From contig LUZN01000005.1 in NCBI GenBank assembly GCA_001603665.1, forward strand, positions 21,406 through 85,405: a DNA stretch of 64,000 nucleotides, given 5' to 3'. Origin of the DNA: Bacteroidales bacterium Bact_22 (GTDB lineage: Bacteria; Bacteroidota; Bacteroidia; Bacteroidales; F082). The notes beneath the pieces were generated by a model. The model searched no databases and was not told where the DNA came from. It worked only from the letters and a program-made list of their open reading frames with translations. Numbering within the stretch: position 1 is the first letter of the stretch; each line of letters begins with the position of its first letter. Shown in pieces: positions 53,301 through 61,676 of this stretch. Position numbers and translations under genes: made by a program.

Positions 53301-53614
53301 AGCAGCTTGCGCAGGTTGACCGACACAATGCACTCGTCGATGTAGGCGAGAGTGTCGGAAGTCCAGCCCAGTGTGGGGTTCATGAGCAACAGGTCGTTGA
53401 TCTCGATACCCGCATCGGGGAAGGTCTTAAACAACGTGAGGTCGACCTTGCCGACGTTGACATCGCAGGTGACGTAATCCTCTGCGTATTTGTTGACCAG
53501 TGAGGTCAGGCGTTTCGGAGTGAGCACCAGGTAGAGTGCCAGCAATACTACGACGATAATCACGCCCAGCAGAGAGGCGAGACTTATCCAAGTGACCTTA
53601 TAAGCTTTTTTCAT
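50396..53614 (-). CDS. AsmA-like inner-membrane-anchored large protein
   Basis: 1072 residues. One N-terminal membrane helix (SLASLLGVIIVVVLLALYLV) followed by a long periplasmic beta-rich body with the AsmA start PKRLTSLVNKYAEDYV and DAGIEINDLLLMNP, and an AsmA-like C-terminal region (IDSLSVQFTVFKNEIDVYPF). AsmA/TamB-family proteins form long grooves that carry lipids between membranes. Residues ~140-155 are very acidic. Neighbours are other envelope genes. The two bases of overlap with nothing upstream suggest its own transcript or the lipocalin operon. Confidence 0.8.
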   Translation of the reverse strand: MKKAYKVTWISLASLLGVIIVVVLLALYLVLTPKRLTSLVNKYAEDYVTCDVNVGKVDLTLFKTFPDAGIEINDLLLMNPTLGWTSDTLAYIDECIVSVNLRKLLFGDEIIVNTCMLNGGFVNAFFDTEGNTNLDIMPPSEAEEVEPEVEEAESSYAINIDKVKINNLRLNYTDLAENTVATINGLSLLAKASIIDDIIDGDIDLNISDLKASIADDSTAMDASVKDFAFNGIVKMEGDNINADANLASDDINFLMTGSDNITAFLDNLDFKYKGDINNYKFIKGILNMTANGTTLFMDDEKYVDSASINLEIPLEFDLNEIHAKFDKSQISYNDIEIEFIGEAIIRDEITLNMDFHTNAMIINNIIRLIPNRLRNALLSGIKINGELILNSHIEGTYDDEHMPVIDADVMLRDGYFEMPEELPYPIHNLNTTLHANVDLNGKSNLDLRSLSLKMNNTVVAANGTVNDFMDKMDCDLSVKTDLYFDDVKSFFPDELLAKGAVKADVNVKGTVDQLSELDLMNTKLDGNLQCRNLDIVYADTINIKSSDLKVDFVLPNPNKTMNNGLAQVKLKGADLDADITGMMTAALKDFNIDAQVSNVLDENDNTAAIADFTFSRVDFTMDDMVLHSNYGGGSAFMLPSCNDGNISYAAVYNSDSLVFGMGDEMYFATEALAVDLSADYDEKEEDFILQWKPSVTLALSNAAFEMSDLSETVVIPEINLTYGEPGLHIDNSQITLGNSDFELEGDLTNLYEHFKNGDLLIGEFNFTSNYTDVNQLMDIFNGMGTEEETTAAADSTAVEDDPFMVPMGVEVILHTDIRNALAGEMEIRNVGGDLTIKDGVLVLQEMGFTSDAAKMQLTALYKSKRRNHLYAGFDFHLLDIDIAEMIRIIPDLDTIVPMLKEFAGKAEFHFAAETNLKSDYTPKYSTLKGACSIEGADLVVLDSETFNTIKKLLLFKNTTENKIDSLSVQFTVFKNEIDVYPFAVTLDKYSAMLYGRHNLDMSYDYHISVLEPPVLNRLGMEIMGPDFDNMKFKVRKSKHRNIFVPEKRDYKEEKIIELKKIISNSLKANVK

Positions 53615-53623
53615 GGCGAAAAA

Positions 53624-54022
53624 TTATTGAACTCTTGTCAATGTTACTTCTCTTTTCAATGCGTCGTTGTTGTACTTCAACGTTGTCTCGTTGAGTATGA
53701 GGATGTTACACAGCTGTGGCACGTCGCCCTGACCGCCTTGGAAGTGAACGATTTGCGTAAACTGCTTATGCGCCTCGTCCATCGTCCAGTCGAAATGGTC
53801 GGCTTCTTCTTCCTGCACGTCGTCGGCAGTGTCCCACATGTGGCCTGTGCCATTGGAGTCGTAGACTTCGAAGTACGGCTCGGCAGCGTCGGTCTTCCAA
53901 CGTCCGACGATCAACTCGGCATAAGTCTTTGTCGGCTCCGGCTCGTCTTTCTTACCGCAGGAAACCATCATCAAAGTGATGATAACCGCCGAAATTGTTA
54001 GTAATAATGCAATTTTTTTCAT
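53624..54022 (-). CDS. Small lipocalin-like lipoprotein
   Basis: 132 residues. Lipoprotein signal ends LMMVSC (Cys22), followed by a GKKDEPEPT linker and a short beta-barrel-like body beginning IVGRWKTDA, the GxW start of bacterial lipocalin-like domains. The remaining strands are polar and acidic. Located 9 bp upstream of the AsmA-like gene, so probably co-transcribed. Ligand unknown. Confidence 0.68.
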   Translation of the reverse strand: MKKIALLLTISAVIITLMMVSCGKKDEPEPTKTYAELIVGRWKTDAAEPYFEVYDSNGTGHMWDTADDVQEEEADHFDWTMDEAHKQFTQIVHFQGGQGDVPQLCNILILNETTLKYNNDALKREVTLTRVQ

Positions 54023-54063
54023 ATCTTATAATTCAATAACCAATAACCTATAACCAATAACCA
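54023..54063 (-). repeat. Stop-adjacent heptamer array, TGGTTAT type
   Basis: After the ridA stop: TGGTTAT, TGGTTAT, AGGTTAT, TGGTTAT, TGAATTAT. Nearly identical to the array at 55676-55709 although the flanking genes are unrelated. Confidence 0.78.
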
Positions 54064-54441
54064 TTAAATGGCTGCTATCATCTCAATCTCGACCATCACC
54101 TCTTTTGGCAGCGTTCTCACTGCAAAAGCAGCTCTCGCTGGAGGGTCTTGCTTGAAGTATTTGCCGTAGACGGCGTTCATGGCGCCGAAGTTGGCGATAT
54201 CGCTGAGATAGCATGTCGATTTCACTACGTTGTCGAAGGTGCATCCTGCCTCTTTGAGGATGGCCTCGAGGTTTTTCATGACCATTTCGGTCTGCTCGGT
54301 GATGCCGCCGTCGACCACGTTACCTGTGGCTGGGTTCACTGGCATCTGGCCTGAGATAAACAAAAATCCGTTTGCTGCGATAGCCTGGCTGTATGGGCCG
54401 ATGGCTCCTGGAGCGTTGTTTGTTGCGATAGCTTTTTTCAT
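54064..54441 (-). CDS. ridA: RidA family enamine/imine deaminase
   Basis: 125 residues from ATG 54441; the ORF-track start at 54450 is TTG. Family motifs: PGAIGPYSQAI near the N-terminus, FISGQMP, and PARAAFAVRTLPK with the conserved Arg. RidA removes reactive enamines made by PLP enzymes. Start overlaps the transglycosylase stop through ATGA. Confidence 0.93.
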   Translation of the reverse strand: MKKAIATNNAPGAIGPYSQAIAANGFLFISGQMPVNPATGNVVDGGITEQTEMVMKNLEAILKEAGCTFDNVVKSTCYLSDIANFGAMNAVYGKYFKQDPPARAAFAVRTLPKEVMVEIEMIAAI

Positions 54442-55619
54442 TTTATCCAAGTTTTAAAATTATTCATTCTTTCGGTTACCTTGCGGATATAGTTTTGAGT
54501 CTCCGGAAGGAGTTTTCTCTCGTAGTATTTGAACAGCTGCTCGTAGGTCATGCTGTTGATTTGCGGTATGGCCTTCGAGATGTTGTAGTCGCCGCGAAGA
54601 GCCTTGGCCACGTTGCCTGCGCCGGTGTTGTACGACGCTATGATGCAGAGGTTCTGGCTCCGCACGTCGGTGACCTTGGTGTAGTATCTCTTCTTCAGCA
54701 AATAAAGGTAATGCACGCCCATCTCAATATTGTTTTCAGGCTCGTAGAGGTAGTTGGCCGTCGGGGCCGAAAACGATTTGTTAAGACTCTTTGCGCAGTC
54801 GGCACCCGCCGAGCGAGGGACAATCTGCATCAGACCGTAGGCTGGCACATATGACTTGGCTTTGGGGTTGAACGACGACTCGGTCTGCATGATAGCGAAG
54901 GCGAGTGCCGGGTCGACATCCCACTTCTGGCAGTATTTCTGCACTTCCTTGATATAGTTGCTGGCGCGAGTCTTGATATGGTCGGGTGCAAGGTCGAGCT
55001 TCACGACCACCACCTCGCGTTCTACCTTGTCTTCGCCCTTGATCGGCTTCACCTCGGGCTTGGCGTTTTCGACGATCTCTTTCACGCCTTGGTCGATCTT
55101 TTTCTCGGTGATGACCTCGCCTTTAGGCGTAACCACTTGATTTTCAAGCACCGGCTTCTCCTGAAGCGGAGCGGCTTTCTCCACCTCACTGTCGTAGTCT
55201 TTTGTGGTTCCCTGCGTCGTCAGCAGGAATTTAAGCTGTTTCTCAAGTTCTTTCTTATCGACGGGAGTGCCTTTTTCTTGAATAATTTCGATGGTGGCCT
55301 GGCCTGTCTCAAAGTCGACATTGGTGCGCACGTTGCCGTTGTCGGTGTATTCAACCCAGTCTTTCTGGGTGCTTTCAATCACATTGCCTTTGCCCCATTT
55401 TTCTTCTCTTTCCTTAAGAAACTTATTGTAAGCCTCCTGCTCAGCCTTCACGTAGTCTTCGTATTCTTTCTGCAGTTTTTTGATGCCTTCGTTCTGGTCC
55501 TGCTTCATCTGCTGCATCTTCTCGTTCTGCTCACGGACATATTTCTCATATTCCGATTCAACCTGCGCAAAACAACCTAAGCAACTGAATATCAATGTTA
55601 TAAGAATAATATTTTTCAT
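54438..55619 (-). CDS. Lytic murein transglycosylase, MltC/SLT type, with coiled-coil N-terminus
   Basis: 393 residues. The signal ends LGCFA before mature QVESEY; the LGC could be read as a lipobox, but C-L-G-C is a poor one and Gln at +1 fits signal peptidase I. Residues 20-75 are a charged coiled coil. The SLT domain (~230-393) has the catalytic Glu in MQTESSFNPKA and AYGLMQIVP, then AYLY-type NYLYEPENNIEMG and YNTGAGNVAKAL. It cleaves peptidoglycan glycan strands in the periplasm. Confidence 0.87.
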   Translation of the reverse strand: MKNIILITLIFSCLGCFAQVESEYEKYVREQNEKMQQMKQDQNEGIKKLQKEYEDYVKAEQEAYNKFLKEREEKWGKGNVIESTQKDWVEYTDNGNVRTNVDFETGQATIEIIQEKGTPVDKKELEKQLKFLLTTQGTTKDYDSEVEKAAPLQEKPVLENQVVTPKGEVITEKKIDQGVKEIVENAKPEVKPIKGEDKVEREVVVVKLDLAPDHIKTRASNYIKEVQKYCQKWDVDPALAFAIMQTESSFNPKAKSYVPAYGLMQIVPRSAGADCAKSLNKSFSAPTANYLYEPENNIEMGVHYLYLLKKRYYTKVTDVRSQNLCIIASYNTGAGNVAKALRGDYNISKAIPQINSMTYEQLFKYYERKLLPETQNYIRKVTERMNNFKTWIK

Positions 55620-55675
55620 GTTATTATATTTTTATCTCTGCAAAATTAAAACTTATTTTTCAAAAATCAAATAAA

Positions 55676-55709
55676 AATTCAATAACCAATAACCTATAAC
55701 CAATAACCA
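55676..55709 (-). repeat. Stop-adjacent heptamer array, TGGTTAT type
   Basis: After the lptD stop on the minus strand: TGGTTAT, TGGTTAT, AGGTTAT, TGGTTAT, TGAATTTT. The rest of the 90-bp spacer to the transglycosylase is AT-rich without further structure. Confidence 0.75.
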
Positions 55710-58250
55710 TTAATAATTATCGCGATAATCCTTCTTCTTCGTCAACTTCAGATCCTGCAACGCCGACGCCTTCACGTTGATCTGGAAGTTCCACGATTTA
55801 TACGTTCCGTAAGGGATTACGTTGAATCGCATCTCCCAGCAGTGGAGGTCGCGGTAGAGCGTGAGCGAGGTGTAGGAAATCTTCTTCGTCTCGAAGTCCC
55901 AGCCGGTCTGCGCCGACACCTTCCATTTCGGCGAGAGACTAATCTCGCCTCGCAAGCCGAGCGTCTGCACGGTAGTCCGGTTGTCGTGCAAGAGCCAGTT
56001 GATATACGTGAGATTATTGGATAATCGCAGGTTATAGCTTAGCGACAGCGACCAGCTCGTCGACCAGTCGATGTAGCCGTTAGGGTTGTTGTGAATCTCG
56101 TTGAGCTCCTCTTCCGAGGCGTTAGGCGACGACACCAACGGTTTCTCTTCTTTTTCCTTCTTTTTCTTGCCGAATGTCTGGTCGTTGATGGTGTAGCTGG
56201 CGCTGAAGTTCCACGTCACACTCTTTTTCCTGAAAAGCCGGTGGTTGACGTCCCATTCGAACTTGTTGAGCTGCTTCGTGCCTGCCGAGTCGAGGACGTA
56301 AGGGTCCCACATGCTCGAATACTGAATGCTCATGTTTTTGAAGAGGGTGGTACGTCCGCTGACGCTCATATACGACCAGTTGAGCGAGTCTTTCGCCACG
56401 TCGTAATTGCCTGAGAATGTGAGGTTTTCGATGAGAACCACCTTCTTCAGGCCTGTTATGGTGTCTTTTCGCGACGGCACCTTGATCTCGAGGTTGTTGC
56501 CGAAGCTGTACGTTATCCTTCCTGATTTTTGTCCGGGCGGAGCGCCGAAGATGCCGCCTTGATAATAGCTGTATTTCTGCTCCACGCCGTTGCCGTCGAT
56601 GTAGCTCGAATAATAGTTCCAGAAGCTGTCGCTGTAGTCGGGGTTATACGAGAAGCCGACCGTAGGGGTGAACACGTGGCGGATAGCTCTGATAGGGCCG
56701 CGCTTGAAGCGGAACATGCCGTAAATCTTGGTGGTTATGTTACTCGACATGTCGTAGGTAAACACGTTACCGAACCGGTTGATGGTGTCGGTCTGCACAT
56801 GTCCGTAGTCGGTTGAATCCCATATCCAGTCTTTCTCGTAGCGCTGCAGATACATCTTGTCGGTGAGGTTGAGCGAGGTGGTCCAGGTGAAGTGCTTAAA
56901 CAGCTTGATAGGCAGGTTGATGGGCACACGGTGCTGCATGCCATTCTGCATGTGGTCGAGCCATCCGTCTTTGAAGAATAGGCTGTCGGCCATGCTGATG
57001 TAGTTCTTTGCGTTGGTCGAATAGCCCACGTTGAGTTCGCTGTACCAGTGCTTTTTACCCGATTTTCCTATGTTTTTCAAAGGATAGATGCGGTTCATCG
57101 ACAGTGTTACCTCGGGCAGCGTTATCGTCATCTGGTGTGTGAGGGTGTTCTGGCTGTGACTGCCGTTGACAGTGAGGTGGAACTTGCTTCCGAAGCTCGT
57201 CTGGTAGGCGATGCTCGACTGGAAGGTGTTGCTCAGATACTCCGTCGTGCTGATGGCGTTGTATTTGTTGTAGTTGTTACTCACGATGTAGACGTCGGCT
57301 GAGAACGACGACTTCGGACGGGCCTTGGCGTCTTGCTTATGCACCCAGCGGATCTTGAAGTCGGTGCTCTCGGTGTAGTCGGCCGAGCCTTCGACGCCCA
57401 CCTTGTTGATGGCGTAGCTGGCTGTCAATGAGCCGTTGTACTTATATCTGTTCACATAACGGAAGGTCGGCTTCAGCGCCCAGCTGCCTCGGGTGTAGAT
57501 GTCGCCGATGAGCTGCAGGTCCATATAGTTGTTGATGGCCCAGTAATAACCGCCGTTTTCGAAGTAGAAGCCGCGGTTGGCCGACTCGCCGAACGATGGG
57601 ATGATGATACCCGAGCGTTGTCCTTTGGCATTGGGTATCAAGGCGAAAGGAATGGCTACCGGCAGCGGAGTCTCCTCAATCTTCACGTAAAGCATCTTGG
57701 CCACAATTTTATCGTCGGGGATGACGATGGCTTTATTGAAGTGGAACTCATAGTGCGGGTGCTCGCGGTTGCTGCAAGTGGTGAACGATCCCGATTTGAT
57801 GTGGATCTTGCCGTCGTCCATCTTCTTGATGCGGTCGCCATGCAGGTAATTCTGGTTGTCTTCGGTGAAGACCTTGCGGATGATACCTTTTTTAGTGTCG
57901 AAGTTAAACGACATCTCGTCGGAATAGTATTTCTGTCCGGCCTGCGTAAAGACTGGCTTTCCGACTATCTTACCCGTCGAATCGGGCATTCCCTTGGCGA
58001 AGATGGTATGTTTCTCGAAGTCGAATTCGATATAATCTGCCTCCACCTCGATGTCGTCGTATTTTATGACGGCGCCGCCATAGTAGAAAATCTTGTTGTT
58101 TTTGAAATCCTGAACGGTTGAGTCGTTACAGGTACGGTCGATCTGGGCCTCCAACGGCGATTTCTTGTCTTGACCTCTGGCGACGACCGAAAAAATCATC
58201 ACAAGGAAGAAAAAAACAAGAAAAAAGCGATATGTCGGCTGCTTGTACAA
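55710..58250 (-). CDS. lptD: LptD-type outer-membrane LPS-assembly protein
   Basis: 846 residues. Signal peptide ends FSVVARG with mature QDKKSP. Residues ~35-150 are OstA/LptA-like (IFYYGGAVIKYDDIEVEADY); the remainder is a long beta-barrel with alternating aromatic strands and the conserved GQRSGIIIPSFGESANRGFY entry segment of the Bacteroidota LptD_2 group. It inserts LPS in the outer leaflet. Divergent from the amidase gene. Confidence 0.86.
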   Translation of the reverse strand: MYKQPTYRFFLVFFFLVMIFSVVARGQDKKSPLEAQIDRTCNDSTVQDFKNNKIFYYGGAVIKYDDIEVEADYIEFDFEKHTIFAKGMPDSTGKIVGKPVFTQAGQKYYSDEMSFNFDTKKGIIRKVFTEDNQNYLHGDRIKKMDDGKIHIKSGSFTTCSNREHPHYEFHFNKAIVIPDDKIVAKMLYVKIEETPLPVAIPFALIPNAKGQRSGIIIPSFGESANRGFYFENGGYYWAINNYMDLQLIGDIYTRGSWALKPTFRYVNRYKYNGSLTASYAINKVGVEGSADYTESTDFKIRWVHKQDAKARPKSSFSADVYIVSNNYNKYNAISTTEYLSNTFQSSIAYQTSFGSKFHLTVNGSHSQNTLTHQMTITLPEVTLSMNRIYPLKNIGKSGKKHWYSELNVGYSTNAKNYISMADSLFFKDGWLDHMQNGMQHRVPINLPIKLFKHFTWTTSLNLTDKMYLQRYEKDWIWDSTDYGHVQTDTINRFGNVFTYDMSSNITTKIYGMFRFKRGPIRAIRHVFTPTVGFSYNPDYSDSFWNYYSSYIDGNGVEQKYSYYQGGIFGAPPGQKSGRITYSFGNNLEIKVPSRKDTITGLKKVVLIENLTFSGNYDVAKDSLNWSYMSVSGRTTLFKNMSIQYSSMWDPYVLDSAGTKQLNKFEWDVNHRLFRKKSVTWNFSASYTINDQTFGKKKKEKEEKPLVSSPNASEEELNEIHNNPNGYIDWSTSWSLSLSYNLRLSNNLTYINWLLHDNRTTVQTLGLRGEISLSPKWKVSAQTGWDFETKKISYTSLTLYRDLHCWEMRFNVIPYGTYKSWNFQINVKASALQDLKLTKKKDYRDNY

Positions 58251-58260
58251 GATTTTTATC

Positions 58261-58268
58261 TAATTTTG
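58261..58268 (+). promoter_or_regulatory. -7 box of the amidase gene
   Basis: TAATTTTG, 43 nt before ATG 58312; its upstream TTG is at a poor distance (15 nt). Confidence 0.4.
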
Positions 58269-58294
58269 TAAAAAATTCTAATCAGTTCAAACTG

Positions 58295-58302
58295 CAAAGA
58301 TA
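58295..58302 (-). promoter_or_regulatory. -7 box of lptD
   Basis: Minus-strand TATCTTTG, 44 nt before the lptD start at 58250; no clear -33 element. Confidence 0.45.
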
Positions 58303-58311
58303 CGGTTTTTT

Positions 58312-59430
58312 ATGAACGCCAGACTTATATTTTTTATTATATTAATGAGTTTTTTTGGTTTTTTGTCGAAGTCTGAAGCCCAAAATGCTAAGATTCAGAC
58401 CGTTGTCATCGACGCGGGACATGGCGGGAAAGACGCGGGAGCGGTAGGAAAGAAGGCGAAAGAGAAGGATATCACCCTCGCTGTGGCGAAAAAAGTGGGC
58501 GCAAACATCAAAAAACAGTATCCCGACGTGAAGGTTTACTACACCCGCACCACCGATGTGTTTGTCGAGCTGATGGAGCGCGCCAGGATTGCCAACCGTA
58601 ACAATGCCGACCTATTCATCTCGATACACTGCAACGCCGTGGCTAATGCGCCGAAGACCTGCGGAGCCGAGACGTTTATCATGGGTGACCATAGAAACAG
58701 CGCCAATCTGGCTGTCGCAAAGCGCGAAAACGCCTCTATCCTCTACGAAAGCAATGCCGATGAGAACTATGGAGGCTTCGACCCTAACAGCACCGAGGCT
58801 TATATCGCCTTCAGCTTCATTCAGAGTGAGTTTAAGCAGCGTTCGCTGGAGTTTGCCGAACTAGTTCAGAATCAGTTGGTTAGCTCGGCAAACAGAAACG
58901 ATAGGGGAGTGCAGCAGGCGGGATTTCTGGTGCTTTACAAGACCGCTATGCCGTCGGTGCTCGTGGAGCTCGGTTTCATCTCCAATCCTACTGAGGAAGC
59001 TTACATGATGTCGGCCGACGGACAAGCCACCTTAGCCTCAGCAATTGCAAGGGCTTTCAGCACTTATAAGACCAATTTTGAGAAAAACTCCGTCGACATG
59101 CAGCAAGAGACGGTTGCCGCTGAAGAAAATATTGCTGCTCCAGTGGTTTCTGAAGCTCCGGAAACGCCAGTCGTGCCGCCTGTTGTCGACAAAAATAAGG
59201 GCATTGTATATAAAGTGCAGTTCACAACTCGCAATCGTGCTGTCGACAATGCGCAGAGCGTTTACAAAAACCTCCGCGACGTCGACTATTACGAGCACAA
59301 CGGGATGTTCAAATACACCGCGGGATGCTTCGCCACCAAAGCTGAAGCTGATGCCTATCTAAAAGAGGTAACTTCCAAAGGCTACGACGGGGCCTTCGTC
59401 GTGAAGTTCGAAAATGGCGTGAGGAAATAA
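58312..59430 (+). CDS. N-acetylmuramoyl-L-alanine amidase (Amidase_3) with SPOR-like tail
   Basis: 372 residues. Signal ends KSEA with mature QNAKIQ. Amidase_3 zinc ligands and catalytic Glu appear in VVIDAGHGGKDAGA, FISIHCNA and VLVELGFISN. The last ~75 residues (YKVQFTTRNRAVDN ... YKYTAGCFATKAEADAYL, quoted in parts) look like a SPOR domain, which binds denuded peptidoglycan at the septum. It cuts peptide stems from glycan, probably for cell separation. Confidence 0.88.
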   Translation: MNARLIFFIILMSFFGFLSKSEAQNAKIQTVVIDAGHGGKDAGAVGKKAKEKDITLAVAKKVGANIKKQYPDVKVYYTRTTDVFVELMERARIANRNNADLFISIHCNAVANAPKTCGAETFIMGDHRNSANLAVAKRENASILYESNADENYGGFDPNSTEAYIAFSFIQSEFKQRSLEFAELVQNQLVSSANRNDRGVQQAGFLVLYKTAMPSVLVELGFISNPTEEAYMMSADGQATLASAIARAFSTYKTNFEKNSVDMQQETVAAEENIAAPVVSEAPETPVVPPVVDKNKGIVYKVQFTTRNRAVDNAQSVYKNLRDVDYYEHNGMFKYTAGCFATKAEADAYLKEVTSKGYDGAFVVKFENGVRK

Positions 59431-59434
59431 AAAC

Positions 59435-59472
59435 GTTGGGGCGAATGATAATTCGCCCCAACATTGTTTTTT
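59435..59472. terminator. Convergent terminator between amidase and DPP4 genes
   Basis: GTTGGGGCGAAT (59435-59446) pairs perfectly with ATTCGCCCCAAC (59451-59462), loop GATA, followed by ATTGTTTTTT. Confidence 0.88.
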
Positions 59473-61612
59473 ACAGATTGTCTTTAAAATATTCAGTGAT
59501 CTTCGTGATCAGATGCGCTCTGTCCATGCCGTAGACGTTGTGGTCGTGGCCTGGGTAAACAAAGTAATCCATCTGTTTCTGGTTATGGATGGCCTGCTCA
59601 AGGAACGAGAGGCTGTTCTGCCATACCACAGTCGGGTCGGTGGAGCAGTGGATGATGAGCAGCTTGCCCTCGAGCTTGTCGGTCTTGTTGTCGAGAGCAG
59701 TCAACTCATAGCCTTCAGGATTTTCCTGCGGGGTGTCCATGTAACGCTCGCCGTACATTATCTCGTAGTATTTCCAGTTGATGACAGGTCCGCCGGCGAC
59801 GCTGACCTTGAACGTCTCAGGGTAGTTGATCTTGAGCGATGTCGACATGAATCCGCCATAGCTCCAGCCGTCGCTGCCGATACGGTCAGCGTCGACGTAA
59901 GGCTTCGTCTTGAGGTATTCGATGCCTGTCATCTGGTCGTGCATCTCCATCTGTCCACACTGGCGGTGTATGATCTGCTCGAAGGCCTCGCCACGGTCGG
60001 CCGAACCGCGGTTATCGACAGTAAACACTATGAATCCCTCTTGTGCAAGGTAGTTGAGGTAGATGCCTGCGCCGGCCAGCCAGGTGTCGGTGATGAGCTG
60101 AGCGTGCGGTCCGCCGTAAACGTAGACGATGACAGGGTATTTCTTGTTTTCATCGAAGTTGTAAGGCTTGATGATACGGGTGTAGAGGAGCTGTCCGTCC
60201 TCGGCCTCGATGCTGTCGATCTCGGTAACGCCGATGTTGTAGTCTTTGATAGGATTTTCGGCCTGATACAGATAGTCGATGAAACGTCCGTTAGCGTCGA
60301 CGATCTCGGCTGCTCTAGGCACATCGATGCTGGTGTAGTTGTCGATGAAATATCTGCCGCTCTTGCTTGGAAGCACGCTGTGAGTGCCGTGTTTCTTGGT
60401 GATTTTCACCTTCTTGCCGTTCTTTATGCTCACCTTATAAAAATGACGCTGCAGCGGGCTGACCTCGGTGGAGGTGTAGTAGGCGTTGCCCTTGCCGTCG
60501 AAGCCGTTGAATGAGGTTACCACATAGTCGCCTTTCTCGATTTGACGGGCGTTGAGGGTCTTGGTGTTATGCAGCCAAAGGTGGTAGTAGCCGTCGCGCT
60601 GGGCGAGCCACACAAACTCGGTGGTGCTGCCTGGCAGGAAATGTGCAGGTCCTTGAGGCTCAACATATTGCTCGTCGATGTCTGTAAAGATGGTCTGCTT
60701 GAACTCGCCGCTCAGGGCATCGTATTCGTTGAAGTTGAGCGTGTCCTGGCCGCGGTTCAGGATGCCGATGTAGATGTTTTTGTTGTCGTTGTTCCATGTG
60801 ATGGCGGTGAGGTAATGCTCCTCAGGCTCGCCGGTCTGCATCACCACGTCGGTGCCTTCAGCTATGTCGTAAACATGCAGCTTCACTATGTGCGACGTCA
60901 TTCCGGCCATTGGGTATTTGATAGGTTTCTCTGTGGCGATACGTGTGGTGATGTCGACGAGCGGGTAGTCGGTCACCATGCTCTCGTCCATCAGGTAATA
61001 GGCTAGCTTGCTGCCGTCGGGCGACCAGAAGATACCTCCGTCGATGGCAAACTCGTTGCGATGCACCGACTGTCCGGCGATGACGTGCTCAGGGTTCTCG
61101 GTGATACGGATCTGCTTGCCGCCATTGGCGATGTAAAGGTCGTTGCCTATGGTGTAGGCTATGCGCATCGTCTTCGCGTCGAGGGTCATGTTCTCGGCGT
61201 TGGCAGGATATGAGTTGATGTTTTTAATACTTTTATCCTTGATATTCAACGTGTTAAGCGTGATGTTGCCATCTTCACCCATTCTGAAGAAATAGCCGCC
61301 GTTTTCGGTGGTCCAGGTGATGTTTGGCATACGCTTGAACTCGCCGACGCCGTTGCCCTTGGCGATGCTGTTGATCATGTCGAGGGTTAACAAGGTGTGC
61401 GACGACTTCTCGCCCGGACTGCGGAAGCGGATTTCGTTGTCTTCGTTGAAGACGAATTTGTCGGATGAGCCCAGCCATTTGAAGCTCTTGGCTTTAGCGT
61501 AGACTTCGCGGTTGTTGTACGAGGCGTCTTCCGGTGTAAACATTTTCTTTTCCTGTGCATAAGATGTCATCATGAGCATCATTGCAATTGCTGATAATAA
61601 TAATTTTTTCAT
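59471..61612 (-). CDS. dpp4: Dipeptidyl-peptidase IV (S9B)
   Basis: 713 residues. Signal ends MTSYA with mature QEKKMF. An eight-bladed propeller region (residues ~50-470) precedes the alpha/beta hydrolase domain: nucleophile Ser in GSDGWSYGGFM, Asp in CSTDPTVVW, His in PGHDHNVYG. It removes X-Pro (and X-Ala) dipeptides, completing the periplasmic dipeptide-releasing set with DPP7. It follows GGGP synthase after a heptamer spacer, probably in the same transcript. Confidence 0.92.
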   Translation of the reverse strand: MKKLLLSAIAMMLMMTSYAQEKKMFTPEDASYNNREVYAKAKSFKWLGSSDKFVFNEDNEIRFRSPGEKSSHTLLTLDMINSIAKGNGVGEFKRMPNITWTTENGGYFFRMGEDGNITLNTLNIKDKSIKNINSYPANAENMTLDAKTMRIAYTIGNDLYIANGGKQIRITENPEHVIAGQSVHRNEFAIDGGIFWSPDGSKLAYYLMDESMVTDYPLVDITTRIATEKPIKYPMAGMTSHIVKLHVYDIAEGTDVVMQTGEPEEHYLTAITWNNDNKNIYIGILNRGQDTLNFNEYDALSGEFKQTIFTDIDEQYVEPQGPAHFLPGSTTEFVWLAQRDGYYHLWLHNTKTLNARQIEKGDYVVTSFNGFDGKGNAYYTSTEVSPLQRHFYKVSIKNGKKVKITKKHGTHSVLPSKSGRYFIDNYTSIDVPRAAEIVDANGRFIDYLYQAENPIKDYNIGVTEIDSIEAEDGQLLYTRIIKPYNFDENKKYPVIVYVYGGPHAQLITDTWLAGAGIYLNYLAQEGFIVFTVDNRGSADRGEAFEQIIHRQCGQMEMHDQMTGIEYLKTKPYVDADRIGSDGWSYGGFMSTSLKINYPETFKVSVAGGPVINWKYYEIMYGERYMDTPQENPEGYELTALDNKTDKLEGKLLIIHCSTDPTVVWQNSLSFLEQAIHNQKQMDYFVYPGHDHNVYGMDRAHLITKITEYFKDNL

Positions 61613-61676
61613 TATTTAAACTTTTAACTTTATAACTTTCAACTTTAAAACTACTCTAAACTCTACACTCTAAACT
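61613..61676 (-). repeat. Stop-adjacent heptamer array, TAGAGTT type
   Basis: The pcrB stop codon TAG is itself the first unit: TAGAGTT, TAGAGTG, TAGAGTT, TAGAGTA, then TTTTAAAG, TTGAAAG, TTATAAAG, TTAAAAG up to the dpp4 start. Confidence 0.78.

Noticed and set aside
54438-55619. Transglycosylase as a lipoprotein (LGC lipobox)
   Set aside because: The sequence before the Cys (C-L-G) is a poor lipobox and CFA-Gln gives a better signal-peptidase-I site consistent with the other exported proteins.
59513-60514. 333-aa plus-strand ORF opposite dpp4
   Set aside because: Mirror of the S9 peptidase, which has a complete catalytic triad and signal peptide.
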